A DNA stretch of 64,000 nt from NCBI GenBank assembly GCA_015056865.1, contig SVFM01000008.1:1-64000 (forward strand), given 5' to 3'. Position numbers and translations under genes: made by a program. Of this stretch, positions 1 through 9,040 are shown one piece after another (position 1 is the first letter of the stretch; every line of letters starts with the position of its first letter). Source of the stretch: Lachnospiraceae bacterium. Its GTDB lineage: Bacteria > Bacillota > Clostridia > Lachnospirales > Lachnospiraceae. The notes below the pieces were generated by a model, which did no database searches, was not told the DNA's origin, and saw nothing but the letters and a program-made list of their open reading frames with translations.

Positions 1-77
1 TGGCATCCCGGATTGGAGTCGAACCAACGGCCTGTCGCTTAGGAGGCGACCGCTCTATCCTACTGAGCTACCGGGAC
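1..77 (-). tRNA. tRNA-Arg (anticodon CCU)
   Basis: Read on the minus strand, the sequence folds into a full cloverleaf: acceptor stem GTCCCGG/CCGGGAT (first pair G-T), D arm GCTC...GAGC, anticodon stem GTCGC/GCGAC around loop CTCCTAA, and T loop TTCGACT. The anticodon is CCT, reading the AGG arginine codon. The 3' CCA is encoded. It lies downstream of a degenerate sister copy, so the pair probably arose by tandem duplication. Confidence 0.95.
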
Positions 78-97
78 ATATACAAAAACTATTCAAT

Positions 98-170
98 TTT
101 CCGCCCCTCCAGGAAACGAACGAGCTACCGCTTAGGAGGCGGTCGCTCTATCCAACTGAGCTACGGAAAC
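98..170 (-). pseudogene. degenerate tRNA-Arg (CCU)-like copy
   Basis: On the minus strand the 5' acceptor half (GTTTCCG), the D arm and a perfect anticodon arm (ACCGC CTCCTAA GCGGT) match a tRNA-Arg(CCU). The T arm is broken: TTCG is followed by TTT instead of ANT, the flanking five-base segments do not pair, and no CCA follows. A CGGAAAA segment could still close most of the acceptor stem. It looks like a decayed duplicate, although an unusual functional RNA cannot be excluded. Confidence 0.65.
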
Positions 171-230
171 AATTGAAACGACTTGTATTATATCATATCC
201 TAACGGAATGCGTCAATTACTTTTACACCT

Positions 231-1115
231 CTATACAACCGGAAAATTTATATGTCCTTGCAGCCAGATAATTCCCTTAAATCGTCTGCCTGCCTGCGGT
301 TCCCCGTATAGATCCTGGGCATTGATACAAAGATCAAAGGTCAGCTCGTTGCAACAAACTGTCATCTGATAAACAGCTTCCCCTGTGAGACGGTTGGTTA
401 CCATATGGTAATCCAAGATCTCGCCCAAGATAGAATACTGGTCACACTCCACGCCGTAAGGCATAAAATAGGTGTCCACCAGACTAAAAATATCTTCCTT
501 TTGTATCTTTCTGGATATGGTAGAATAAATATCCATATCCTCCAGCGTCAGGGTCTCAATGGCCTCTTCATCCCCTCGTCTGGCAGCAGCAACCAGCTTA
601 GATCTGTTATGAGAATCTTTTTTAATCTGCTGTTTCTGATGTTCATCCTTTTTGATAGGCATCATGATCGTGCCCTGCAAAGACAAGGCAGACAACGTCA
701 ACGTGGTACCGCGCACAGGCAGTTGCCCGCATGCCTGCGCCTTTACATAAGGGATCATATTTTGCAGATAAAAAATCAGGGAAACACCCACTTTTACGTC
801 ATCACAGATACCTGCATAGGATTCCTTCGCGGCATGTCGTTCTACAGAAACATCCTCCTCAGATGTCACGCCGGTGCCACGCAGATAAGGATAATAATAT
901 TCATAAACAAATTTCTCCGCCTCGTCAAATTCTCCGCATACCGCGATTCCTATGTTTTCTCCAAAATCCTTACAATACTCTCCAAGCAAAATATCCTCTG
1001 AATTGGTAGTATAAGCACGGGTCGTCGCGTTTAACACGATTTCTGCAAGCAGCTCTCTCAATTTTTTTCGGTCGGAATATTCGCTAAAACCGATAGCCCG
1101 CAAATATTTATGCAT
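231..1115 (-). CDS. DUF3881 family protein
   Basis: This encodes a 294-residue soluble protein that I place in DUF3881, an uncharacterised family I associate with Lachnospiraceae. The N-terminus MHKYLRAIGFS is what I recall as typical. A basic, charged linker (KKDEHQKQQIKKDSHNRSK) splits the protein near residue 170. No signal peptide, membrane segment or catalytic motif is visible. The ORF track starts at a TTG at 1136, which overlaps the end of serS. I prefer the ATG at 1115, which has an AGAAAGGG ribosome binding site seven bases upstream. It sits just downstream of serS on the same strand and is probably co-transcribed. The role is unknown. Confidence 0.75.
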   Translation of the reverse strand: MHKYLRAIGFSEYSDRKKLRELLAEIVLNATTRAYTTNSEDILLGEYCKDFGENIGIAVCGEFDEAEKFVYEYYYPYLRGTGVTSEEDVSVERHAAKESYAGICDDVKVGVSLIFYLQNMIPYVKAQACGQLPVRGTTLTLSALSLQGTIMMPIKKDEHQKQQIKKDSHNRSKLVAAARRGDEEAIETLTLEDMDIYSTISRKIQKEDIFSLVDTYFMPYGVECDQYSILGEILDYHMVTNRLTGEAVYQMTVCCNELTFDLCINAQDLYGEPQAGRRFKGIIWLQGHINFPVV

Positions 1116-1128
1116 GAAAATCCCTTTC

Positions 1129-2406
1129 TTAACCAATCTTTTCCTTACCGCCCATGTAAGGTCTCAGTGCCTGGGGAATGTTGACACTGCCGTCCTCATT
1201 CACATTGTTCTCCAGGAATGCGATCAAACCTCTGGGGGAAGCAATTACAGTATTATTCAATGTATGCACATAGTAAGTACCCTTTTCTCCCTTGGTGCGA
1301 ATACCCAGTCTTCTAGCCTGCGCATCACCAAGAGTAGAACAGGAACCAACCTCAAAGTACTTCTTCTGTCTGGGGCTCCATGCCTCTACATCGCAGGATT
1401 TTACCTTTAGATCTGCCAGATCACCGCTGCAGCACTCCAATGTACGCACCGGAATATCCAGACTGCGGAAAAACTCTACCGTGTAGCTCCACATCTTGTT
1501 GTACCAATCCATGGACTCTTCTGGTTTACATAACACAACCATTTCCTGCTTTTCAAACTGGTGTACACGGTAAACACCTCTCTCCTCGATACCGTGAGAA
1601 CCAACTTCTTTTCTAAAGCAGGGTGAATAAGAAGTCATACTGATAGGCAGGCTGTTCTCTGCAACGATCTGTCCTTTAAACTTACCGATCATAGAATGTT
1701 CAGATGTACCGATCAGATACAAATCTTCACCCTCAATCTTGTACATCATATTCTCCATTTCTGCAAAACTCATAACTCCATTTACCACGCTGCTGCGGAT
1801 CATAAAAGGAGGAATGCAATAAGTAAAGCCCTTCTCGATCATAAAATCTCTTGCATAGCTGATCATTGCAGAATGGATTCTGGCTGCATCACCGATTAAA
1901 TAATAAAATCCATTTCCGCTGGTGCGTCCCGCACTTTCTTTGTCCAAACCACTGATGTGCTCCAAAATATCTGCATGATGAGGAATATCAAACGCAGGAA
2001 CCACCGGTTCACCATATTTCTGAATTTCCACATTCTCACTGTCATCCTTACCGATAGGCACGGAAGGATCAATGATATTTGGAATTGTCATCATGATCTT
2101 TGTGATCTTTTCCTGCAATTCTCCTTCCAGAACTTCCAACTCAGCAAGTCTCTTTGCACCTGCTGCAACCTGAGCCTTTTTCTCTTCTGCTTCTTCTCTT
2201 TTACCCTGGGCCATCAAACCGCCGATTTCCTTGGATATTTTATTACGATTGGCGCGCAGATCGTCCGCTTCCTGCTGCGTTTTACGGCTCTGCAGATCCA
2301 GTTCAATCACTTCATCCACCAGAGGCAACTTCTCATCCTGAAATTTCTTCCTGATATTTTCTTTTACTACCTCGGGATTTTCTCTTAAAAACTTCATGTC
2401 AATCAT
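1129..2406 (-). CDS. serS: seryl-tRNA synthetase
   Basis: This class II synthetase charges tRNA-Ser, and also tRNA-Sec where present, with serine in the cytoplasm. At 425 residues it has normal length. The first 110 residues form the charged coiled-coil arm that grips the tRNA. The catalytic domain follows, with TSEHS near residue 235, motif 2 (CFRKEVGSHG...HQFEKQEM) and a motif 3 arginine in SPRG near residue 390. Motif 3 is divergent: LNNTVIASPRG replaces the common bacterial NGSGLAVGR-like sequence. The ATG at 2406 has AAGGAG eight bases upstream. It lies 21 bases after the DUF4446 gene, so no room exists for a serine T-box leader. Confidence 0.95.
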   Translation of the reverse strand: MIDMKFLRENPEVVKENIRKKFQDEKLPLVDEVIELDLQSRKTQQEADDLRANRNKISKEIGGLMAQGKREEAEEKKAQVAAGAKRLAELEVLEGELQEKITKIMMTIPNIIDPSVPIGKDDSENVEIQKYGEPVVPAFDIPHHADILEHISGLDKESAGRTSGNGFYYLIGDAARIHSAMISYARDFMIEKGFTYCIPPFMIRSSVVNGVMSFAEMENMMYKIEGEDLYLIGTSEHSMIGKFKGQIVAENSLPISMTSYSPCFRKEVGSHGIEERGVYRVHQFEKQEMVVLCKPEESMDWYNKMWSYTVEFFRSLDIPVRTLECCSGDLADLKVKSCDVEAWSPRQKKYFEVGSCSTLGDAQARRLGIRTKGEKGTYYVHTLNNTVIASPRGLIAFLENNVNEDGSVNIPQALRPYMGGKEKIG

Positions 2407-2427
2407 ATCAATTTCTCTCCTTTTGCA

Positions 2428-2940
2428 TTATTGTCCCATTGCCAAATTCAATGCTCTTTGTTCTTCCTCACTCAAAGAAATACTGCTTTCACCATTTCTG
2501 ATCTCTTTTGTATAAGAATAGCATCCTTCTGTACTATGCACAGAATTTATAATAAAACCATTATTCTTTTCATTGAGCAATGCCAATGAAAAACTAAGTT
2601 GTCCGCCCATCTGGCGAAATGCATCATACTTGACAATGCCCATTTTTTGAAAAGTATCTTCTAAGTTTTCAAAGATCTTGTCAATATCCTTTTTGTTCTT
2701 TTCTACGGTGATTTTGAGAAACTTATTATCTTCATAAATTCCAACAATATCTTTCTCTAGGCTTTTGCCGTCTTTACCTAATGTGAACTTGTCCAGCCTC
2801 TTTTGTAATTTGGATGACTGCCGAATCTGAAAGATCAATAAAATGAGTAATATCAATATGGCAACAAACATACCAATAAGAATATATCCGATATCTACAT
2901 TACCCATTCCTATTTTTGTAAGCAGTTTGCTCATTTGCAT
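2428..2940 (-). CDS. DUF4446 family membrane-anchored protein
   Basis: This 170-residue protein has one N-terminal membrane segment (about residues 19-40, IGYILIGMFVAILILLILLI). A basic coiled-coil linker and a C-terminal domain rich in beta-strand-like sequence follow (KYDAFRQMGGQLSFSLALLNEKNNGF). The pattern matches DUF4446, a family of unknown function that recurs beside parB in Clostridia. Its start codon nearly abuts the parB stop, indicating co-translation with the segregation genes. A link to chromosome positioning at the membrane is only an inference from context. Confidence 0.8.
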   Translation of the reverse strand: MQMSKLLTKIGMGNVDIGYILIGMFVAILILLILLIFQIRQSSKLQKRLDKFTLGKDGKSLEKDIVGIYEDNKFLKITVEKNKKDIDKIFENLEDTFQKMGIVKYDAFRQMGGQLSFSLALLNEKNNGFIINSVHSTEGCYSYTKEIRNGESSISLSEEEQRALNLAMGQ

Positions 2941-2941
2941 A

Positions 2942-3847
2942 TTATACTCCTTTTGTATTTTGTAGCAATATATCCATCAATCGTTCCAGATCATCGTTAC
3001 TGTAAAACTCTAACTCTATTTTTCCCGCACCTTCTCCTTTGGATGTTACAGAAACTTTTGTACTATATACCTGTTTTAATCTTTCTGCAAGGTCCTGATA
3101 AATCAGATCCAATGTTTTATCGTCCACTTTTCTGGGCTTTGTAGGTTTTTGTAGGCTTTTTACAAGCTTCTCCACATCTCTTACGCTTAGTTTTTCATCA
3201 AAAACTTTTTGCGCCAAAGTATATTGCTCTTCCGGATCTTCCACGGCCAAAAGCGCACGAGCATGTCCGGTGGTCAACATCTCATTGATCACCATCTGCT
3301 GCACCTGCTCAGAAAGTTTTAAAAGACGCATGGAGTTTGTAACAGCTGTTCTGCTCTTAGAAACTCTCTCCGCTACTTCATCCTGCTTTAAATTAAATTC
3401 TGTCAACAGCCTCTTATACGCCTGAGCTTCTTCAATCGGATTTAAATCTTCTCTTTGAATATTTTCAATCAAAGAAATTTCTAATATCTCCCGCTCCGTG
3501 TAATTCTTGATAATAACAGGAACTTCTTTTAAACCCGCCAGTTTTGCAGCACGCCATCTTCGCTCACCGGCAATAATTTCGTAATAATCTTTCCTATCCT
3601 GCACTAATATAGGCTGGAGTAAACCAAACTGCTTAATGGAATCTGCTAACTCCAACAGGGCATCTTCATCAAAATTCTTACGTGGCTGCTCCCTATTGGG
3701 CTCGATTTTCGTGATTTTTACAATGGTTTCCGGTACCGTACTATCAGTATTTACCTTTGATGGTGCTTCATTTTTTTCCTTAGCTTTTCCCGCTGCAACA
3801 GGCGGAATCAGGGAATCTAATCCTTTACCTAAACCTCTCGCTGCCAT
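2942..3847 (-). CDS. parB: chromosome partitioning protein ParB (Spo0J)
   Basis: ParB is a CTP-dependent DNA clamp that loads at parS and spreads, organising the origin for segregation with ParA and SMC. The 301-residue protein begins with the typical MAARGLGKGLDSLIP. It contains the CTP-binding ParB/sulfiredoxin fold with GERRWRAAKLAG, the ENIQREDLNPIEEA motif, a helix-turn-helix for parS recognition (KQDEVAERVSKSRTAVTNSMRLL) and a C-terminal dimer domain. It lies 17 bases after parA in the same operon. Perfect parS palindromes lie upstream of parA, so the partner site is visible in this window. Confidence 0.97.
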   Translation of the reverse strand: MAARGLGKGLDSLIPPVAAGKAKEKNEAPSKVNTDSTVPETIVKITKIEPNREQPRKNFDEDALLELADSIKQFGLLQPILVQDRKDYYEIIAGERRWRAAKLAGLKEVPVIIKNYTEREILEISLIENIQREDLNPIEEAQAYKRLLTEFNLKQDEVAERVSKSRTAVTNSMRLLKLSEQVQQMVINEMLTTGHARALLAVEDPEEQYTLAQKVFDEKLSVRDVEKLVKSLQKPTKPRKVDDKTLDLIYQDLAERLKQVYSTKVSVTSKGEGAGKIELEFYSNDDLERLMDILLQNTKGV

Positions 3848-3864
3848 ACTGGCCCTCTCTTTCT

Positions 3865-4629
3865 CTATTTATTGTGCTTTATTACTTCTGCTGCTAGTTT
3901 CATGTATGCCTCTGCACCCGTAGATTTTGGATCATATACACTAATTGGCTTTCCATAACTTGGTGCCTCTGCTAACCTGATATTCCTGGGAATCATCGTT
4001 TTATATACATTTTGATTTAAATGATTCTTTACGTTTTCCACTACCTGATTAGATAAGTTTGTTCTGGAATCAAACATGGTAAAGACCACCCCTTCCATCT
4101 CTAATTCAGGATTCAGCCTTTCTTTTACCAGATTCACTGTATGTATTAGCTGACTTAGCCCTTCTAACGCATAATATTCGCACTGAATAGGTACCAATAC
4201 ACTGTCTGCCGTTGTTAAGGCATTGATTGTTAATATATTTAAGGAAGGAGGACAATCAATAATAATGAAATCATATTGATCTTTGATCCAATCTACCTCG
4301 TTTTTAAGAATAAACTCTTTTTTTTCAACACCAATCAGTTCTATTTCTGCCGCAGCTAAATTAACGTTAGATGGAAGAATAGCAACCCTTTTTAGTACAT
4401 CTTTGATAACACAATCATGAATACTACACTCCCCCAATATCAATTCATAAATTGTATTATCTAAACTATTCTTGTCTATACCGAACCCGCTAGTGGTATT
4501 GCCCTGTGGGTCAGCGTCAATAACCAATATTTTTTTTCCTTTTTCTGCTAATGAAGCTGATAAATTGATAGATGTAGTAGTTTTTCCTACTCCACCTTTT
4601 TGATTTGCAATTGCTATAATTTTTCCCAT
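3865..4629 (-). CDS. parA: chromosome partitioning ATPase ParA (Soj)
   Basis: This ParA/MinD-type Walker ATPase binds DNA non-specifically when ATP-bound. It drives origin segregation with ParB, and its B. subtilis homologue also modulates DnaA. The 254-residue protein has the deviant Walker A KGGVGKTT at residues 11-18, a switch motif with DADPQGN and Walker B IIIDCPPSL. It lacks an N-terminal DNA-binding extension, which fits a chromosomal Soj rather than a plasmid ParA. It starts the parA-parB-DUF4446-serS-DUF3881 minus-strand run, and its upstream region carries the parS cluster. Confidence 0.97.
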   Translation of the reverse strand: MGKIIAIANQKGGVGKTTTSINLSASLAEKGKKILVIDADPQGNTTSGFGIDKNSLDNTIYELILGECSIHDCVIKDVLKRVAILPSNVNLAAAEIELIGVEKKEFILKNEVDWIKDQYDFIIIDCPPSLNILTINALTTADSVLVPIQCEYYALEGLSQLIHTVNLVKERLNPELEMEGVVFTMFDSRTNLSNQVVENVKNHLNQNVYKTMIPRNIRLAEAPSYGKPISVYDPKSTGAEAYMKLAAEVIKHNK

Positions 4630-4747
4630 GTGTTCTTCACCTTTCGTTCAGTCACACAAACATTCTCTGTCTTTGCATTATGTCTTTAAATTATATCACT
4701 AAACATTCAAGGAATCCATATAAAATTATTTCCTTTGTAAAAAAATT

Positions 4748-4796
4748 TGTTTCACGTTGATAAAATACAATATTTATAAATGTTTCACGGTTTTAT
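4748..4796. promoter_or_regulatory. two degenerate parS half-sites
   Basis: TGTTTCACGTTGATAA (4748-4763) and TGTTTCACGGTTTTAT (4781-4796) keep the left half of the parS consensus TGTTTCACGTGAAACA but lose the right half. They lie upstream of two perfect parS sites in the parA-rsmG gap. They may be decayed sites or low-affinity ParB contacts. Confidence 0.55.
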
Positions 4797-4818
4797 TACA
4801 CAATATATTGGGTAAAAA

Positions 4819-4834
4819 TGTTTCACGTGAAACA
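4819..4834. promoter_or_regulatory. parS site 1
   Basis: The perfect 16-bp palindrome TGTTTCACGTGAAACA matches the B. subtilis parS consensus exactly. It is the expected loading site for the adjacent ParB. Confidence 0.95.
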
Positions 4835-4868
4835 TTATCTTGTGTCTTTTTATATAGGTAAGATAATA

Positions 4869-4884
4869 TGTTTCACGTGAAACA
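4869..4884. promoter_or_regulatory. parS site 2
   Basis: This second perfect TGTTTCACGTGAAACA palindrome starts 50 bases after the first and ends 8 bases before the rsmG stop codon. The 50-bp periodicity puts the two sites near the same helical face. Confidence 0.95.
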
Positions 4885-4892
4885 TCAAAATA

Positions 4893-5615
4893 TCAATATA
4901 AAGGCTCTTTTGCAGGTAAACCCGCTTTTCGTGGATACTTTTTTGATGTATTCTCAATTTTTTTAATTACAACTAAGTTACGAAATATATCTGTATCGGG
5001 TAAGTAAAACTCCTCTTGCTTCTTAACACTTCCCCCCAGTATGGTAATGGCTTTATTAGCTTTTTCCATTTCTTCAGTAATCTTTTCAGATTTATAAGAA
5101 ATAAATAATCCACTCTTTTTTACAAAAGGAAGGCAATACTCACAAAGGGTGCTCATATTGGCGACTGCTCTGGAGACACAAATATCATATTTTTCTCTAT
5201 GCAGAGGCTGTCTTGCGTAATCCTCCGCTCTGCCATGTACAGCTTCAATATTCTTGAGTCCTAATTTTTCGATTACCTCATTTAAAAAATTAACACGCTT
5301 ATTCAGAGAATCCAGTAGTGTTACGTTTAAATCAGGAAAGGCAATTTTTAAAGGTAAACCAGGAAACCCGGCACCTGTGCCTACATCAATTACATTTCCG
5401 GTAGGTTTACATACCTTTATCAGAGACAAGCTGTCAATAAAATGCTTTTTCATAACCTCGCTATATTCCGTTATAGCAGTCAAGTTCATAAATTCATTCC
5501 ATTCTACTAACAGTTCATAATAACTTAAAAACTGATCTATTTGATTTTCACTCAGCTGTAAATTCAGGGTTTCCAGGTCTTTCCTAAATTGCGTGGTATC
5601 GTATGTCTTTTTCAA
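4893..5615 (-). CDS. rsmG: 16S rRNA (guanine-527-N7)-methyltransferase RsmG
   Basis: RsmG (GidB) uses S-adenosylmethionine to methylate G527 of 16S rRNA; in other species its loss gives low-level streptomycin resistance. The 240-residue protein has the NEFMNLTAI entry motif, a Rossmann SAM-binding loop VIDVGTGAGFPGLPLKI near residue 75, and VSRAVANM near residue 130. The C-terminal tail ends in SKKYPRKAGLPAKEPLY, typical of the family. It sits between mnmG and parA on the minus strand, the conserved origin order mnmE-mnmG-rsmG-parA-parB. Confidence 0.96.
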   Translation of the reverse strand: MKKTYDTTQFRKDLETLNLQLSENQIDQFLSYYELLVEWNEFMNLTAITEYSEVMKKHFIDSLSLIKVCKPTGNVIDVGTGAGFPGLPLKIAFPDLNVTLLDSLNKRVNFLNEVIEKLGLKNIEAVHGRAEDYARQPLHREKYDICVSRAVANMSTLCEYCLPFVKKSGLFISYKSEKITEEMEKANKAITILGGSVKKQEEFYLPDTDIFRNLVVIKKIENTSKKYPRKAGLPAKEPLY

Positions 5616-5643
5616 GCAACTATCCCTTTCCTCTTGAACAATA

Positions 5644-7536
5644 TTAGTGATTCTTTATGTGTTCCAAATAGACTAAAAGAACAGATACATCTGCAGGTGA
5701 AACACCGGATATTCTGGAAGCTTGCCCAACCGACACCGGACGAAACATTTTTAATTTCTGCCTGGCTTCTAATCTGAGAGAAGGTACCTGATCATAGTCC
5801 AGATTCTCCGGTATCGCTTTTCTCTCCATTTTTTTATACTGTTCTACTTGCCGAAGTTGACGAATAATATATCCCTCATATTTAATTTCAATTTCTACCT
5901 GCTCGATCACATCCTTAGGCAAAGGCTGTCTTTCCAAATCCAGTTCTGCTAAAAGCTCGTAAGAGATTTCCGGACGACAGATCAATTCCGCCAAGGAGGC
6001 CGCTGTCCGCAGACCAGAGCTTCCGTGAGCCTCTAAAAATTCCTGTACTTTCTTTGAAGCACCAAGACTTGTATTTTTAAGCCTTTCTATCTCTTGTGCA
6101 ATCTGCACCTTTTTAAACCTTAAGGCCTGAAATTGTTCCTCCGATATCAATCCTACCTGATATCCCTTTTCGCGTAGACGCAGATCCGCATTGTCTTGAC
6201 GAAGCAACAATCTATACTCCGCTCTGGAGGTCATCATGCGATAGGGTTCCCTATTGTCCTTTGTAACTAAATCATCAATAAGTACACCAATATAACTTTC
6301 AGACCTGTCTAAAATCAAGGGTTCTTTTCCCTTGATCATCATGGCTGCATTTACACCTGCAACCAATCCCTGGGCAGCAGCTTCTTCATATCCACTACTA
6401 CCATTTAATTGACCACCACTAAATAATCCCTTAATATTTTTAAACTCCAAACTGGGATTCAGCTGCCTAGCGTTAATACAATCATACTCTATAGCATAAG
6501 CATTTCTTACAATTTTGCAATTCTCCAGTCCCGGCACCGTGCGATACATAGCCAATTGCACATCCTCCGGCAAGGAAGAAGACATGCCGCCTACGTACAT
6601 TTCGTTGGTATGTATTCCTTCCGGTTCCAAGAAGACCTGATGCCTTTCTTTTTCTGCAAATTTTACCACTTTGTCTTCAATAGAAGGACAGTATCTGGGA
6701 CCTGTTCCTTCTATGATACCCGCATAAATTGGGGAGCGATCTAGATTATTTCGTATAATTTCGTGTGTTTTTTCATTTGTATATGTGAGCCAGCAGGACA
6801 CCTGCTCTTTTTGAATAGATTCCGGGTCTGTAGAATAAGAAAAAGGAACTACCTTTTCATCCCCGAATTGTTCTTCCATCTTGGAATAGTCAATGCTTCT
6901 TCCATCCATTCTGGCAGGGGTACCTGTCTTAAATCTAGCAATTTCAATACCCAGGTTTCTCAAACAATTTGTCAGGTGGGTTGCAGCCTGAAGTCCATTG
7001 GGTCCTGTATAAGTGATGGCCTCACCACACAAACACCTGGCATTCAAATATGTACCGGTACATAAAACCACCGCCTGACACTCATAAACAGCACCTGTAA
7101 AAGTTTTTAAGCCGGTCACTTTCTTTCCGCGACTTGTCTCCTCCACCAGAATCTCACAGACCTCAGCCTGTTTGATTGTCAAGTGCTTCTGATTTTCAAG
7201 AACTGTTCTCATAGCCCTCGTGTAATCTGCCTTATCCGCCTGAGCACGTAAGGAATGTACAGCCGGTCCTTTTGAAATATTTAACATTTTGGATTGGATA
7301 AAGGTTTTATCAATATTCTTACCCATTTCACCGCCCAAAGCATCAATTTCTCTGACCAAATGACCTTTGGAGGATCCACCGATGTTTGGATTGCAGGGCA
7401 TCAGAGCAATACTGTCCACACTGACTGTGAATATAACTGTTTTAAGTCCTAGCCTTGCACATGCAAGAGCAGCCTCACAACCTGCGTGTCCTGCACCTAC
7501 GATACAAACATCCACTTTTTCTGTAAAAGAATTCAT
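5644..7536 (-). CDS. mnmG: tRNA uridine-5-carboxymethylaminomethyl modification enzyme MnmG
   Basis: MnmG (GidA) binds FAD and NADH and, with MnmE, builds the cmnm5 group on the wobble uridine of certain tRNAs. The 630-residue protein begins with the Rossmann motif [16 protein letters not shown]. It carries the family signatures [21 protein letters not shown] and [21 protein letters not shown], and ends with the helical MnmE-binding domain. I chose the ATG at 7536, which has AAGGAG seven bases upstream. The longer track start at 7563 would overlap mnmE without a better ribosome site. It is 11 bases after mnmE and co-transcribed with it. Confidence 0.96.
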   Translation of the reverse strand: MNSFTEKVDVCIVGAGHAGCEAALACARLGLKTVIFTVSVDSIALMPCNPNIGGSSKGHLVREIDALGGEMGKNIDKTFIQSKMLNISKGPAVHSLRAQADKADYTRAMRTVLENQKHLTIKQAEVCEILVEETSRGKKVTGLKTFTGAVYECQAVVLCTGTYLNARCLCGEAITYTGPNGLQAATHLTNCLRNLGIEIARFKTGTPARMDGRSIDYSKMEEQFGDEKVVPFSYSTDPESIQKEQVSCWLTYTNEKTHEIIRNNLDRSPIYAGIIEGTGPRYCPSIEDKVVKFAEKERHQVFLEPEGIHTNEMYVGGMSSSLPEDVQLAMYRTVPGLENCKIVRNAYAIEYDCINARQLNPSLEFKNIKGLFSGGQLNGSSGYEEAAAQGLVAGVNAAMMIKGKEPLILDRSESYIGVLIDDLVTKDNREPYRMMTSRAEYRLLLRQDNADLRLREKGYQVGLISEEQFQALRFKKVQIAQEIERLKNTSLGASKKVQEFLEAHGSSGLRTAASLAELICRPEISYELLAELDLERQPLPKDVIEQVEIEIKYEGYIIRQLRQVEQYKKMERKAIPENLDYDQVPSLRLEARQKLKMFRPVSVGQASRISGVSPADVSVLLVYLEHIKNH

Positions 7537-7547
7537 ATTAAGGCTCC

Positions 7548-8957
7548 TTACTTTCCCATACAAAATTTTGAAAATATTTCATTCACCAGATCTTCTCCTA
7601 CTTCTTCACCGATAATCGTTCCCAATGAAGCATAGGCACTCATCAGATCTATAGAATAAAAATCTTCCGGCATCTCATTTATCAGACTATTTTTTACCTG
7701 TATCAAACTTTCATAAGCATCCATCAAAGCTTCCTTATGGCGCAGATTGGTAATACATACCTGATCTCCTGTCCCAATCTCTCCTTTAAAGAACAGGTCT
7801 TTGACCGCTTTCTCAAATTCATTTATTCCAACATTTTCTTTTGTTGAAGTTTTAATAATTCTAATTTCATTTAATGCATGATCCCTGAGACTATCAAAAA
7901 GTATTTTTTCCGTCACAACTTGCTCCAGATCAGTTTTGTTCAAAAGTGCAATACATTTCTTGTCTCCAATAATACGCATAATGGACTTATCATTCTCATC
8001 CAATGGAACAGAGCTATCTGCCACATAAATGATCAAATCAGCATCCTGAGCATATTTTCTTGCCTTTTCTACACCGATTCTTTCAACAACATCCTCTGTT
8101 TCACGGATACCTGCAGTATCGATCACATTCAGGCTGATGCCTTGCATATTGATATTTTCTTCTAAGATATCCCTAGTAGTACCTGCAATCTCTGTTACGA
8201 TAGCTCTTTCCTCGCCTGCAAGAAGATTGAGTAAAGAAGATTTTCCGGCGTTTGGTTTTCCCACTATAACAGTATGAATTCCATCCTTTACCAATCTGCC
8301 GTTATCTACAGAATCGATCAAACTTTTTATTCTATTTAAAATATCTTCATTTTTATCATATAACTTTTGTGTATATCCGTCCAGACTAATATGCTCCGGA
8401 TCATCCAAAGCTGACTCTATAAAAGCAATTTCATATAATATTTCATCTCTCAATCTTCTAACAGCTTCTGAAACGGAACCCTTTAGCTGACGGACAGAAT
8501 TTTTTAAAGCATATTCATTTTTAGAGTGAATAATATCAATGACGGCCTCCGCTTTAGAAAGATCTATTCTTCCGTTCAAAAAAGCTCTTTTTGTAAATTC
8601 TCCCGGCTGAGCCAGTCTGGCACCTGCTTTTAACACAAGTTCAAGAATATGATTGGTCATCAAAGAACCGCCATGACAATTGATCTCCACCGTATCCTCT
8701 GTGGTATAGCTCTTTGGATTTCTAAAAACAGACACCATAACTTCATCTACGATCGACAAATTATTTTCTGTAGAGGGATCTATAATATGCCCGTAATGTA
8801 CTGTATGGCTTGGTACATCCTGCAATTTTTTCTTGCCCTTATTTGCATAAAAAATTTTATCAACTACCTCAATAGCTGCATCCCCGCTTATTCTTATAAT
8901 ACTAATGCCTGAATCTGACATGCCGGTAGCAATCGCCGCAATTGTATCTGTTTTCAT
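7548..8957 (-). CDS. mnmE: tRNA modification GTPase MnmE
   Basis: MnmE (TrmE) is the GTPase partner of MnmG in wobble-uridine modification. The 469-residue protein has an N-terminal folate-binding domain starting [20 protein letters not shown] and a helical domain. A G domain is inserted with G1 GKPNAGKSS near residue 230, the TTRD switch and G4 NKTD. The C-terminus FCMGK matches the catalytic FC(I/M)GK tail. A terminator-like hairpin separates it from jag upstream, so mnmE-mnmG-rsmG may have their own promoter or depend on read-through. Confidence 0.96.
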   Translation of the reverse strand: MKTDTIAAIATGMSDSGISIIRISGDAAIEVVDKIFYANKGKKKLQDVPSHTVHYGHIIDPSTENNLSIVDEVMVSVFRNPKSYTTEDTVEINCHGGSLMTNHILELVLKAGARLAQPGEFTKRAFLNGRIDLSKAEAVIDIIHSKNEYALKNSVRQLKGSVSEAVRRLRDEILYEIAFIESALDDPEHISLDGYTQKLYDKNEDILNRIKSLIDSVDNGRLVKDGIHTVIVGKPNAGKSSLLNLLAGEERAIVTEIAGTTRDILEENINMQGISLNVIDTAGIRETEDVVERIGVEKARKYAQDADLIIYVADSSVPLDENDKSIMRIIGDKKCIALLNKTDLEQVVTEKILFDSLRDHALNEIRIIKTSTKENVGINEFEKAVKDLFFKGEIGTGDQVCITNLRHKEALMDAYESLIQVKNSLINEMPEDFYSIDLMSAYASLGTIIGEEVGEDLVNEIFSKFCMGK

Positions 8958-8972
8958 AACAATTTCCTTTTC

Positions 8973-9034
8973 AAAAAAATACCGGGTGACTTGTGTCTCT
9001 TTTAAAGGCTTTCAGCGAAACACATGCCGCCCGG
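8973..9034 (-). terminator. intrinsic terminator after jag
   Basis: On the minus strand an imperfect stem of about 15 bp (CCGGGCGGCATGTGT pairing with ACACAAGTCACCCGG) is followed by ATTTTTTT. It would end transcripts from the rpmH-yidC-jag run before mnmE. Confidence 0.7.
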
Positions 9035-9040
9035 CAATAT

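Noticed and set aside
405-1001. 198-residue plus-strand ORF
   Set aside because: It is antisense to the DUF3881 gene and lacks a ribosome site or recognisable domain.
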